Notes under the pieces: generated by a model
The model's database searches: none
Seen by the model: the letters and a program-made list of their open reading frames with translations, nothing else
Told to the model about the DNA's origin: nothing
Made by a program: the position numbers and the translations under genes
DNA from: a virus
IMG/VR virus record: IMGVR_UViG_3300037560_000195
Location: 1-46,184 of that record
Direction: 5' to 3' (one strand)
Length of the DNA: 46,184 nt
Shown here: positions 1 through 5,779 of the stretch, one piece after another
How positions within the stretch are numbered: position 1 is the stretch's first letter
Layout of the letters: each line of letters begins with the position of its first letter

Positions 1-207
1 GACTCGCTCTTCGCGATGCTCGCGGTCGGCTCGCGCCTCCGCCTTCTCGCGCCCCTTCTCGCAGCGGCGGCAGATCTCCCCGTCAACCGTATCGAGATCC
101 CATCCGGCTCTCGGGCGCAGGCCGCAGATCGTCGATGCTCCATCGTTGGCGGTCTGGTGCGACTTCGACCAGCGCCCGCTCACCGGCCATCCGATTTGTC
201 GGATCAT
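1..207 (-). CDS. Small zinc-knuckle protein, C-terminus cut by window edge
   Basis: Seen: on the minus strand an ATG at 207 opens a frame that stays open through base 1 (69 codons), so the C-terminus lies outside the window. The peptide begins MIRQIGWPVSGRW and carries H17, C28 and a C46-x2-C49 pair followed by a highly charged Lys/Arg/Glu tail, a pattern that suggests one zinc site. The ATG lies 11 bases past the stop of the upstream minus-strand gene, with AGGGG in the gap as a ribosome site, so it is the next gene of the same leftward operon. No family is recognised. Function is unknown; nucleic-acid or protein binding through zinc is inference only. Confidence 0.6.
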   Translation of the reverse strand, partial: MIRQIGWPVSGRWSKSHQTANDGASTICGLRPRAGWDLDTVDGEICRRCEKGREKAEARADREHREERV

Positions 208-218
208 CTCGTGCCCCT

Positions 219-521
219 TCAACCCAGCAGTCGCCGGATGCGCTCGGCCACTTCGCGCTGGCCTTGCTTCGGATCGCCGCCGAGCAGCTTCACCGCGTCG
301 GTGTATTCCCAACCGAAGAGCCCGCCGATTCCGCGCGGATCCTCGCAGGCGAATTCCACGATCGGCAGCCCGTTCTTGTCGCGCGCGGCGAGCCCGGTGA
401 TCACCTTCTCGCCTTCGTGCGGAACCTCGATGCGATCGCCGACCCGGATCTTGCGGCCGGTGCGATCGAGCGCCCAGCGCCCGTGCTCATCGGTGCCGTG
501 GCTCTGCTCTCGCGCGGCCAT
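219..521 (-). CDS. Hypothetical phage protein, 100 aa
   Basis: Seen: a complete 100-residue minus-strand frame with its ATG at 521 overlapping the stop of the upstream gene by one base, the usual spacing of coupled phage genes. The sequence is soluble, with no cysteine pair or membrane segment. It contains RTGRKIRVGDRIEVPHEG near residues 20-38, a stretch resembling small beta-barrel (SH3/KOW-like) segments, and an Arg/Glu-rich C-terminal helix. That fold suggestion is weak. The antisense frames are long because of high GC but have shadow-like Arg/Ser/Pro composition. It belongs to the leftward operon starting at the DUF932 gene. Function unknown. Confidence 0.65.
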   Translation of the reverse strand: MAAREQSHGTDEHGRWALDRTGRKIRVGDRIEVPHEGEKVITGLAARDKNGLPIVEFACEDPRGIGGLFGWEYTDAVKLLGGDPKQGQREVAERIRRLLG

Positions 522-766
522 CAGCTGCAGTCCCTGCAGCGGTCGTACTCGTTGATTTCGCTAACCGCCTGCCGGCAATGCGAGCAGAGCGGGCCGGTGT
601 CAACGATCGAGAAGCGCCAGCCCGGCTGGTTCCGCTTCCAAGTCGCGACGAATCGCTGCGCTCCGTTGCGCGTATCGCTGCGGCTGATCTCGCTCCAGCG
701 ATCCCCCGCATAGGGCGCGGGGCCGTGATTTACGTCGATGCGAAACCGCTTGTCCTTGAGAGCCAT
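521..766 (-). CDS. Small protein with C-terminal CxxC...CxxC zinc site, 81 aa
   Basis: Seen: an 81-residue minus-strand frame. ATG at 766 is preceded by a good ribosome site (GAGGAGAACGAG), nearly the same leader as the DUF932 gene upstream. The C-terminus holds C61-x2-C64 and C77-x2-C80, a treble-clef or zinc-ribbon-like spacing. The N-terminal 55 residues are basic and aromatic (several Trp and Arg). Inferred: a small zinc-stabilised protein, perhaps binding nucleic acid; no specific family is recognised. It lies second in the leftward early operon, separated from the DUF932 gene by 117 bases that contain strong hairpins. Confidence 0.65.
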   Translation of the reverse strand: MALKDKRFRIDVNHGPAPYAGDRWSEISRSDTRNGAQRFVATWKRNQPGWRFSIVDTGPLCSHCRQAVSEINEYDRCRDCS

Positions 767-845
767 CTCGTTCTCCTCGTTGGTTGATTCGTGCCGAAAG
801 AGCAGAGCGCGTCGCGCGCGCTCTCCGCTTTCGCCGCGATGGAGA

Positions 846-891
846 GCGCCGGCCGAAGCCGGCGCCCTCCGGGCGCCTTCCCGCTAGCGGG
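846..891 (-). repeat. Cluster of perfect, mutually exclusive hairpins between early genes
   Basis: Seen: 846-865 is a perfect 8-bp stem (GCGCCGGC/GCCGGCGC) that on the minus-strand RNA closes a UUCG tetraloop. 861-877 is a perfect 7-bp stem (GGCGCCC/GGGCGCC) that shares bases with the first, so both cannot form at once. 880-891 is the palindrome CCCGCTAGCGGG, which contains the DUF932 stop codon. No U-tract follows, so this is not a standard terminator. Inferred: an intercistronic attenuator, RNA-processing or stability element reducing downstream expression. Confidence 0.5.
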
Positions 892-1927
892 TGAGAAGGT
901 TGAGGGCGCGGGCCTTGAGCTTGTTCCCGTAGCCCGAGTCGTTGCTCGTGAAGGCCTTGAGCCGGCGCTGCTCGTCAGAGATGCCGCCGCGCTCCAGCTT
1001 GTGGTCGAGCCATTCCGTCACCGAGTTGTAGCCATCCCACCGGCTCGATCCGGAGTTGCCCTGCCCGTTCGAGAAGAGATCGACCAGCTCGTTGATCTCG
1101 CGCTCGCGCTTCGCGCGCTTGCGCTCGCTGCTCTCTTCGTCGAGCAGGCCCTTGATTCCGTCCAGCAGCTCGTTGGCGAAAGCCTCGAAGCCCTTGGGCG
1201 TCATCTTCTTCTCTGCGAGCTTCTGGAAAGTGGCCGTCTCCGCCTTCGCCTGCTCGCGCAGCTCGAAGATCGTGGAGGCCGCTTCGGCGATGCGCTCGCC
1301 CGCGTTCCGCGTATGCCGAACCTTGATCCCGGCGATCATCTCGCGCGAGGTCATCCCGTTGAAGCATGCGAGGCGGAGCGAGGAGAGGGAAGCCTCAACC
1401 CCGCCCGATCCGTCATGCGCCGTCGAGAAGGTCGCGAAGTGGCAGATCACGTCGGGCGCATCCGAGTCGAGCCGCTGCACCGCGTCGGCGCCGATGAACC
1501 CGCTCATGCGGATCCGCGCGCCATCCACCAGCACCGAGGCCGGCTCGAAGTCGCCCTGCGAGATCAGAACGTCCGCCGCCGCGAAAGCCTCGCGGGTCTG
1601 GACGATCTCGTAGGTGCCGGTGACGCAGCGCTTGGAAAGCGGCGTCATCGTATCCTCGCGCAGCATCGCGAAGGCGCCGGGAACCTCGACCGCATCATCC
1701 TCGGAGATCACCGCCATGATCGGGCGCTTGATCACCTCGAAGTTCGCGTCGGCCTTGACCAGCGCTTCCTCGACCGAGGCGCAGCCCTTCACGTCCGTTC
1801 CCGGGAAGGCCTGCGAGCTTTGCATGAACCGCGAGCGGTCCTTCTCGATGCCCTCGCGGATCTGATCGTCGGTCAGATGCGCGAGCCAGCTGCTCTCTAC
1901 TGAGTTGATTCCGTTTCCGTTGGCCAT
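884..1927 (-). CDS. DUF932 family phage/plasmid-like protein
   Basis: Seen: a 347-residue minus-strand protein. ATG at 1927 has a CAGGAG ribosome site eight bases upstream. It shows DUF932 (TIGR03299-type) features: an alternating alpha/beta core, a region reading CFNGMTSREM near residue 190 that matches the family's conserved Asn-Gly segment, then a Glu/Lys/Arg-rich helical C-terminal third including a run of charged residues near 270. Known: this family is common on phages and plasmids and often sits near recombination or early genes; its biochemical role is not settled. Here it is first in a leftward operon directly downstream of an operator-covered promoter, so it is likely an early, repressible gene. 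Confidence 0.85.
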   Translation of the reverse strand: MANGNGINSVESSWLAHLTDDQIREGIEKDRSRFMQSSQAFPGTDVKGCASVEEALVKADANFEVIKRPIMAVISEDDAVEVPGAFAMLREDTMTPLSKRCVTGTYEIVQTREAFAAADVLISQGDFEPASVLVDGARIRMSGFIGADAVQRLDSDAPDVICHFATFSTAHDGSGGVEASLSSLRLACFNGMTSREMIAGIKVRHTRNAGERIAEAASTIFELREQAKAETATFQKLAEKKMTPKGFEAFANELLDGIKGLLDEESSERKRAKREREINELVDLFSNGQGNSGSSRWDGYNSVTEWLDHKLERGGISDEQRRLKAFTSNDSGYGNKLKARALNLLTR

Positions 1928-1952
1928 TTCGTTCTCCTGTTGAGGGTTGATC

Positions 1953-1968
1953 TATCGGATATCCGATA
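1953..1968. promoter_or_regulatory. Operator O1: 16-bp perfect palindrome
   Basis: Seen: TATCGGATATCCGATA is a perfect 16-bp palindrome between the -10 hexamer of the leftward promoter and the DUF932 start, covering the expected transcription start. Two related copies lie upstream (1976-1991 and 2009-2024), and the same half-site occurs near 45579. Inferred: binding site of a dimeric phage repressor that blocks the leftward early promoter. Confidence 0.7.
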
Positions 1969-1973
1969 AAGGG

Positions 1974-2002
1974 ACTATCGGCTAACCAGTGAGAAAGGGC
2001 AA
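1974..2002 (-). promoter_or_regulatory. Leftward early promoter for the DUF932 operon
   Basis: Seen on the minus strand: TTGCCC (plus 1997-2002), a 17-bp spacer, then GATAGT (plus 1974-1979), placed 47 bases upstream of the DUF932 ATG. Both hexamers are close to the sigma-70 consensus and spacing is ideal. The -10 lies inside operator copy O2 and the start point falls inside O1, so repression by occlusion is expected. The rightward promoter at 45543-45569 uses nearly the same hexamers. Confidence 0.7.
1976..1991. promoter_or_regulatory. Operator-like site O2 overlapping the -10
   Basis: Seen: begins TATCGGCTA; the 10-mer CTATCGGCTA (1975-1984) is identical, in inverted orientation, to 45579-45588 beside the replication gene. 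Aligned over 16 bp with O1 it keeps 11 identical positions, mostly in the left half-site. It overlaps the leftward -10 hexamer. Confidence 0.5.
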
Positions 2003-2008
2003 GCGAAT

Positions 2009-2024
2009 CCTCGGAAATCCGATA
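2009..2024. promoter_or_regulatory. Operator-like site O3 upstream of the -35
   Basis: Seen: a dyad with arms TCGGA/TCCGA that matches the O1 palindrome at 13 of 16 positions. It lies just upstream of the leftward -35. Start-to-start distances between O1, O2 and O3 are 23 and 33 bp. Inferred: third binding site allowing cooperative repressor binding, by analogy with tripartite phage operators. Confidence 0.55.
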
Positions 2025-2507
2025 GATTTCTCCAACCTGCGGCGACGCCGTTTCGGCCCCGATTCCGGGCAGTTGGCGGCGAACCTTCCGGAATGCTCAG
2101 CAACTAGGCAGAGATTTCTACGCCCGTTGGTGGTCTTTCAGATCGGCGCCCTCGCGAGCGCTGCGCGGCAGGGAGCGCGGCCGGCAGCTGGTGCCCGAGT
2201 AGGCAGGTAGGACGGCCCCGAGGATGGCCCCTACCGAGCGTTCGCCTCGGCCTTCGCATCTCCACATGGGCCCCGAGAGAACGCCCGGTGGTCGCGAAAA
2301 CGCCCTCGGGCGAGCCTCTGCGGCGGTCCCGCTGGTCAGCGCGCCCGGCGCGGCGGTCCGCTCCTCGGCGCCCTCGATCCGGGCGCGCGCTCGCCCCCGG
2401 TTGCCCTTGCCGGGCCCGCAACCGCGCTCGGCTCTTCGGCCTGCGCGAGCGCGCGGCGGTCAGCTGCTCCGTGGCGATCGGGCAGCCGATTGAGCTATCA
2501 TCCGCGC
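2025..2507. other. Gene-free, GC-rich structured region
   Basis: No frame here has convincing composition, ribosome site or family match; the open frames are Arg/Pro/Ser-rich shadows. Seen: several inverted repeats, including CGGTTGC/GCAACCG (2398-2404 with 2418-2424) and CGCGCTCG/CGAGCGCG (2423-2430 with 2446-2453), and a TATCAT hexamer at 2496-2501, seven bases before the HTH gene ATG, which could be the -10 of a leaderless transcript. The stretch may hold a structured RNA or regulatory DNA; nothing more specific can be supported. Confidence 0.4.
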
Positions 2508-2744
2508 ATGACGTTGAACCGTTGGCTCCGCAGGCAGAAGATCAGTCAGTACGAAGCGGCGCGGCGACTCAAGATCCCGCAAAGCTCGATCAACCGGATC
2601 ACGAACGACGGCCTTCCGCCGACGCTCCGCAATGCTGCGAAGATCGTGCGCGCGACCAATGGCGAAGTCGGCTACGAGGATCTGCTCGGGCCCTCCGTCA
2701 CGCGAACGATCTGGCGCTACAACGGGAAGCTCGCTGCCGCCTAG
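2508..2744 (+). CDS. Small Cro/CI-type helix-turn-helix regulator, 78 aa
   Basis: Seen: 78 residues starting MTLNRWLRRQKISQYEAARRL, where residues 13-33 form a helix-turn-helix of the lambda-repressor/Cro type (SQYEAARRLKIPQSSINRIT). The remaining helices complete a single-domain DNA-binding fold with no oligomerisation or cleavage domain, so it resembles Cro or an antirepressor-type regulator more than a full CI. I chose the ATG at 2508 over a TTG 18 bases upstream because the HTH begins immediately and no ribosome site supports the earlier start. It is a candidate ligand for the nearby 16-bp operators, but a repressor outside the window is equally possible. Confidence 0.75.
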   Translation: MTLNRWLRRQKISQYEAARRLKIPQSSINRITNDGLPPTLRNAAKIVRATNGEVGYEDLLGPSVTRTIWRYNGKLAAA

Positions 2745-2750
2745 CGCGCG

Positions 2751-3149
2751 GTGAAGCACTGGATTCTTTCGGACGAGATCCCGCCGCAGGAGATCGAAGT
2801 CGATCTCTTCACTTGGGCCGAGTGGTTCGAGCGCCATCGCGACCGGGTGATCCGGCAGACGCAGATCCGCCGCGGCGAAGTCGAGGGCCCGTGGGTTTCG
2901 ACGGTCTTCCTCGGGCTGGATCACAACTTCGGTTGGGCCGGTCCGCCGCTCTTGTATGAGACGATGGTCTTCGCCAACGCGCGCGAATGGCGCGAGCCGA
3001 CCGAGTGGATGCCCGATGGCCACTGGACGCTAGGCGACGATCTGGACTGCGAGCGGCATTCGACGTGGGCCGAAGCCATGACCGGGCACGAAGCGATGGT
3101 CGAACGGTGGGGCGCGAAGTGGTGGAAAGAGCACGGGGATCAGGCGTGA
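2751..3149 (+). CDS. Conserved-type phage hypothetical protein, 132 aa
   Basis: Seen: GTG start at 2751, six bases after the HTH gene stop; 132 residues rich in Trp, Glu and His. The centre reads VSTVFLGLDHNFG followed by PLLYETMVF, an arrangement I recognise from uncharacterised proteins of many tailed phages in which a short statement of conserved Gly-Leu-Asp-His precedes a Phe/Tyr-Glu-Thr-Met-Val motif. No catalytic site is assignable. The stop overlaps the next start by 4 bases (GTGA), so the two are translationally coupled. Function unknown. Confidence 0.7.
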   Translation: MKHWILSDEIPPQEIEVDLFTWAEWFERHRDRVIRQTQIRRGEVEGPWVSTVFLGLDHNFGWAGPPLLYETMVFANAREWREPTEWMPDGHWTLGDDLDCERHSTWAEAMTGHEAMVERWGAKWWKEHGDQA

Positions 3150-3319
3150 CCGATTGGATCGTCACGCGGCAGGAAGATCTCTCGTTCGAGTGCCGGCGCT
3201 GCGGCGCGCGCGATGCGCTGCAGCTGCCCGCATCGATCGCGGTCTGGGTCGCCGCGGCGCGCGCGTTCGAGAAGCTGCACCGCGCCTGCAAGCCGAAAGC
3301 GGATCAGCGCGGGGGGTGA
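3146..3319 (+). CDS. Zinc-finger-like small protein, 57 aa
   Basis: Seen: starts at a GTG that overlaps the previous stop by four bases. The 57 residues hold C16-x2-C19 and H45-x2-C48, together a CCHC zinc site spanning a helix (AVWVAAARAFEKLHRAC). This CxxCG...HxxC layout is common in short phage and bacterial proteins of unknown role. Coupled to the upstream gene, it ends the first small rightward operon; a long inverted repeat follows 15 bases later. Inferred: small DNA- or protein-binding accessory factor. Confidence 0.65.
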   Translation: MTDWIVTRQEDLSFECRRCGARDALQLPASIAVWVAAARAFEKLHRACKPKADQRGG

Positions 3320-3333
3320 CCGGGCTGGCGCGA

Positions 3334-3378
3334 TCCGCCCGGCGAGCGTTTGGGATTCAAGGGTGCTCGCCGGGCGGA
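3334..3378 (+). repeat. 14-bp perfect inverted repeat downstream of the CCHC gene
   Basis: Seen: TCCGCCCGGCGAGC (3334-3347) and its exact reverse complement (3365-3378) flank a 17-base loop. No U-tract follows, so it is not a textbook terminator, though a very stable RNA hairpin would form. The wider gene-free stretch 3320-3622 contains this repeat, a weak hairpin at 3395-3411, a TATGCT hexamer near 3459 and the promoter at 3587-3615; I see no convincing gene in it. Possible roles: factor-dependent terminator, RNA stabiliser or protein-binding site. Confidence 0.6.
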
Positions 3379-3586
3379 GGAGCCTCGCGCGTCGCCACGC
3401 AAACTCCGTGGGGGGTGAGATCCGGAACGCTAACCTGCGCGAGCTGAGCGCGCAACGCTATGCTCTCGGCGTGAGCCCGACGGGTAGCGAGGTCGCAGGC
3501 CCGCCGCGGTGGATGCCCACGCGCCTCGCGCTTACTGCCCCGGTCGCCAACGGGTCGCACCCTGCGGTGGCCGGGGCTCTTCGTGC

Positions 3587-3615
3587 TCGACCAACCTGAG
3601 CGGAGCTGATAGCCT
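3587..3615 (+). promoter_or_regulatory. Probable promoter for the zinc-ribbon regulator gene
   Basis: Seen: TCGACC, a 17-bp spacer, TAGCCT, ending 7 bases before the GTG at 3623, so the transcript would be almost leaderless. The same architecture (TAGACG, 17 bp, TAGCCT) occurs at 21533-21561. The spacer contains a 20-mer repeated at 5122-5141 with one mismatch. Confidence 0.4.
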
Positions 3616-3622
3616 CGCGCGC

Positions 3623-4183
3623 GTGATCATCGGTTCGCCTGATGCGGTGCTCTGGCGCTACCTAGAGCTGAAAGAAAAGCTCGGGGCGCCCGCTGGCCGC
3701 AATGCGATCGCCGAGCGCGGGTTGGTCTTCGGCGACCGCTGCGCGAGCTGCGCGGGCACGGTGTTCCACGAGGAACACTCCGAGCGGACCAAGGCCATCC
3801 GCTACGTCTGCTCGGGCTGCGAGGCATCGTGGCCGGTGGACGTGGCCTTCCTGCTCCGCAACGAATTCCAGTCCAGCCGGCACGGCGACATCGGCGGCGA
3901 TCTCCGCGCGCTGATGGCGGACTACGGGGCGATCCTCTCGAAGCTGCAGCTGCGCGAGAAGCGGATCTACCTGTTGCTTTATCTCTACGAGAACGTCGGT
4001 TGCTACGAGTCGGTCGCGAAAGAGGCGACGAAGCGCTGGCCGCGCTCGATCCCGCCGTGGGGGGGTCGCGGTCCGCGCCCGGGCGGCTGGACCGAATGGG
4101 GCGTCCGCAGGGTCGTGACGGATGCGCGCCGCGCGATCAACGACGAGCTGCAGGCGCGCGGAATGAAAGGGGCACCGGCATGA
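3623..4183 (+). CDS. Zinc-ribbon protein with C-terminal sigma4-like HTH; possible late regulator
   Basis: Seen: 186 residues from GTG 3623, chosen because the frame upstream has shadow composition and a promoter-like sequence ends just before it. C40-x2-C43 and C63-x2-C66 form a zinc ribbon. Residues about 108-176 are helical: LREKRIYLLLYLY, then a turn, then WGVRRVVTDARRAINDEL, which resembles the HTH recognition end of sigma region 4 or ArpU/Q-like late activators. Known: such proteins often switch on phage late transcription and sit just before the terminase genes, as here. The regulator role is inference; the zinc ribbon is clear. It overlaps the next gene by ATGA. Confidence 0.65.
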   Translation: MIIGSPDAVLWRYLELKEKLGAPAGRNAIAERGLVFGDRCASCAGTVFHEEHSERTKAIRYVCSGCEASWPVDVAFLLRNEFQSSRHGDIGGDLRALMADYGAILSKLQLREKRIYLLLYLYENVGCYESVAKEATKRWPRSIPPWGGRGPRPGGWTEWGVRRVVTDARRAINDELQARGMKGAPA

Positions 4184-4464
4184 GCTGGGCGAGGGTGATC
4201 GGTCCCGAGCCGCCCGACGAGGCGGCGATGAACCATTGGGAAAAGCAAGGCTGGTCGCAGATCTCCGTGCTCGGGCCGTGCCCGACGATCGATCGCAAGA
4301 CCGGCAAGCCGGGCGGCGCCGTCTTCGTGGTCTACCTGCATCGCTCGATCGTGGCGGTGGGCGAGGTGAAAAGACCCGGGTGGCCGGTGCGCGCGCGCGA
4401 GAAACAGCCCGTGACCGATAGCGGCGAGGGGCGAGGCGACGGGGAAGGCGGGGCGCTCAACTGA
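4180..4464 (+). CDS. Hypothetical protein, 94 aa
   Basis: Seen: starts at the ATGA overlapping the previous stop, with GGGGC upstream as ribosome site; 94 residues. The first 75 look like a compact alpha/beta protein (MNHWEKQGWSQISVLGPCPT, then AVFVVYLHRSIVAVG strands), and the last 25 are a Gly/Glu/Arg-rich low-complexity tail. There is one cysteine and no recognisable motif or membrane segment. The start coupling places it in the same transcript as the zinc-ribbon regulator. No family recognised, function unknown. Confidence 0.6.
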   Translation: MSWARVIGPEPPDEAAMNHWEKQGWSQISVLGPCPTIDRKTGKPGGAVFVVYLHRSIVAVGEVKRPGWPVRAREKQPVTDSGEGRGDGEGGALN

Positions 4465-4465
4465 G

Positions 4466-4831
4466 ATGCCGGAGGCCGATGTGCCACGTGGAACACTCCG
4501 AGCCCGGTGCATCGGCTGCCGCGCGGATCATCCGCCGTGGCGCTTCACCCCGAGGCACCGCATGGCCAGCTTCAGCCGCGCGGTCACCAGCGGCGAGGTC
4601 GAGGCCTTCGCCGATGGGGCCGATTCGCTGGAGCACTTCGAGGTCGCCGTGGGGATCGTCTCCGAGTCGGGCCGCTACGTGACCGAGAACCGGAGGCGGC
4701 TGCAGATCCTCGTGATCTGCGGGCTCTGCGGGCGCACGTGGTGGACCGTGCAGCGCGGGATCGTCTCCGGCTGGTTCGAGCACTTCGAGATGCGCCCGCC
4801 GCAGGCGCTGGCGGATCTGTATGCGGCCTAG
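4466..4831 (+). CDS. Small protein with two CxxC pairs, 121 aa
   Basis: Seen: 121 residues with C15-x2-C18 near the N-terminus and C85-x2-C88 later, a plausible four-cysteine zinc site joining two ends of a beta-rich domain (VEAFADGADSLEHFEVAV, LQILVICGLCGRTWW). A downstream ATG at residue 33 would drop the first cysteine pair, so the first ATG is preferred although its ribosome site is weak. It follows the previous gene by one base and overlaps the next by 11 bases. Function unknown; it fits the run of small zinc proteins in this region. Confidence 0.55.
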   Translation: MPEADVPRGTLRARCIGCRADHPPWRFTPRHRMASFSRAVTSGEVEAFADGADSLEHFEVAVGIVSESGRYVTENRRRLQILVICGLCGRTWWTVQRGIVSGWFEHFEMRPPQALADLYAA

Positions 4832-5123
4832 CTCGACGCTCACGCTGCAGCAGGCGGCGGGCCGCATCGGCGTGCACGAGCAGACCCTGCGGAAGTACAT
4901 CAGAGCCGGGTTGCTGCGCGCCTTCAAGACGCCGTCCGTCTCGAAGTTCGGCGGGCGCTTCCGCATCGCAGAGGCGGACCTAGAGAAGTTCCGCGCGCGC
5001 CACATGACTACCACCGCGCCGATCGCCGCGCCTTCCATCGAGAGCGAGCAGACCGTCGCCGCACGTCCCGGCTGCACGCAGAAGATCTCTCAGGGTCACG
5101 AGCGGCGAGAAAACCTGTTCTAA
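4821..5123 (+). CDS. Excisionase/MerR-like helix-turn-helix protein, 100 aa
   Basis: Seen: 100 residues; residues 6-30 read TLTLQQAAGRIGVHEQTLRKYIRAG, followed by a wing with GGRFRIAEADLEKF. This is the HTH_17 (excisionase-family, winged MerR-like) DNA-binding domain: HTH, then a basic wing, then an Asp-Leu-Glu helix. The C-terminal 45 residues are unstructured. Known: such proteins act as excisionases or as transcription regulators and DNA benders. No integrase is in the window, so a regulatory or packaging-related role next to the terminase genes is as likely as excision. The start overlaps the previous gene by 11 bases. Confidence 0.75.
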   Translation: MRPSSTLTLQQAAGRIGVHEQTLRKYIRAGLLRAFKTPSVSKFGGRFRIAEADLEKFRARHMTTTAPIAAPSIESEQTVAARPGCTQKISQGHERRENLF

Positions 5124-5141
5124 CCTGAGCGGGGCTGATGG
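5122..5141 (+). repeat. 20-bp direct repeat, second copy (first at 3593-3612)
   Basis: Seen: AACCTGAGCGGGGCTGAT, within a 20-base block, matches 3593-3612 with one mismatch. The first copy is the spacer of the probable promoter at 3587-3615; this one sits just ahead of a small cysteine-rich ORF and the terminase small subunit. Inferred: shared regulatory or packaging-recognition sequence; chance similarity cannot be excluded. Confidence 0.35.
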
Positions 5142-5151
5142 GAGCTGAGCG

Positions 5152-5298
5152 TTGACCGCGAGATTACCTGAGTGGTGCTGCGACGCAGAACTTGACGTCT
5201 CTCAGCCGACGTGGTTCGATCTGCAACCATCGGATCGCTGCCCCGGTTGGGGGGTTTGTTGCACTCGCCCTATGGGGCCGCTTCAGGAGTGCAGATAA
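5152..5298 (+). CDS. Cysteine-rich microprotein, 48 aa
   Basis: Seen: a TTG start at 5152 preceded by GGGAG eight bases upstream, then 48 codons to TAA at 5296-5298. The peptide has six cysteines (C9, C10, C30, C36, C37, C47) and several Trp and Pro, for example PSDRCPGWGVCC, an unusual composition not expected from random sequence of this GC content. It fills most of the gap between the excisionase-like gene and the terminase small subunit. No family recognised. Inferred: a small zinc-bound or disulfide protein. The non-ATG start and short length keep confidence moderate. Confidence 0.45.
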   Translation: MTARLPEWCCDAELDVSQPTWFDLQPSDRCPGWGVCCTRPMGPLQECR

Positions 5299-5305
5299 AC
5301 CCGCG

Positions 5306-5779
5306 ATGGCTGCTCGAAAGAAAGCACGCACGGCGACCGGCACCGCTCTCGCGACCACCCGTGCGCGCCGAAAGAAAACGGGCAAGCGCGGCCGACCCAA
5401 GGTCGAGATCGATCGCGACGCGGTGCGCCCGCTGATCGCGATGGGCTGCAACAACGAGCAGATCGCCGACTGCCTCGGGATCGCTCGGCGCACGCTGCAG
5501 ACCCGACTCGCAGAGGACCGCAAGCTCCACGATGCGTTCCGCCAGATGCGAGGCGATCGCAAGCGCATGGTGAACGGGTGGGCGACCCGCGCGGCCTCGC
5601 AAGGCAACGCGCGAATCATCATCCACCTGTTGGAGCAGGAGTGCGGGCATCGTCGAGTCAAGGCCGTCGAGCTGAGCGGACCTGATGGCGGACCCATCGA
5701 GATCAACCAAGAGCTGCGCCCGCTCCTCGAAGATAAGCTCTCCGCGTACATCAGGAGCAAGGCCAACGGAGACGGCTGA
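5306..5779 (+). CDS. terS: Terminase small subunit (putative)
   Basis: Seen: 157 residues from ATG 5306. A Lys/Arg-rich N-terminus (MAARKKARTATG) and a KRGRPKVEI segment precede a helix-turn-helix (NNEQIADCLGIARRTLQTRL, about residues 50-70). Then come helical residues and VELSGPDGGPIEI near 130, a phrase typical of phage small terminase proteins. Known: TerS binds pac/cos DNA through its HTH and regulates the TerL motor. A longer frame upstream has no good start. The nearest AGGAG is 18 bases away, so initiation may depend on coupling. It overlaps the next gene by one base. Unusually, TerL lies about 4 kb downstream. Confidence 0.75.
   Translation: MAARKKARTATGTALATTRARRKKTGKRGRPKVEIDRDAVRPLIAMGCNNEQIADCLGIARRTLQTRLAEDRKLHDAFRQMRGDRKRMVNGWATRAASQGNARIIIHLLEQECGHRRVKAVELSGPDGGPIEINQELRPLLEDKLSAYIRSKANGDG

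Noticed and set aside
791-1903. Long plus-strand frame antisense to the DUF932 gene
   Set aside because: Product is Leu/Arg/Ala-rich with no domain; the opposite strand encodes a recognisable family with a good ribosome site.
2104-2493. Open frames on both strands in the gene-free region before the HTH gene
   Set aside because: Arg/Pro/Ser-rich products without ribosome sites or motifs; typical of GC-rich non-coding DNA.
3334-3420. Possible tRNA-like structure around the long inverted repeat
   Set aside because: No T-loop TTCRA in the right place, no cloverleaf and no acceptor stem could be drawn.
3471-3599. 42-codon frame with a GTG start
   Set aside because: No ribosome site and Ala/Pro/Arg-rich product; a promoter-like sequence overlaps its 3' end.
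5166-5180. Third copy of the ACCTGAG-GG-GCTG repeat
   Set aside because: Only 13 of 15 bases match and it lies inside the cysteine-rich ORF; may be chance.
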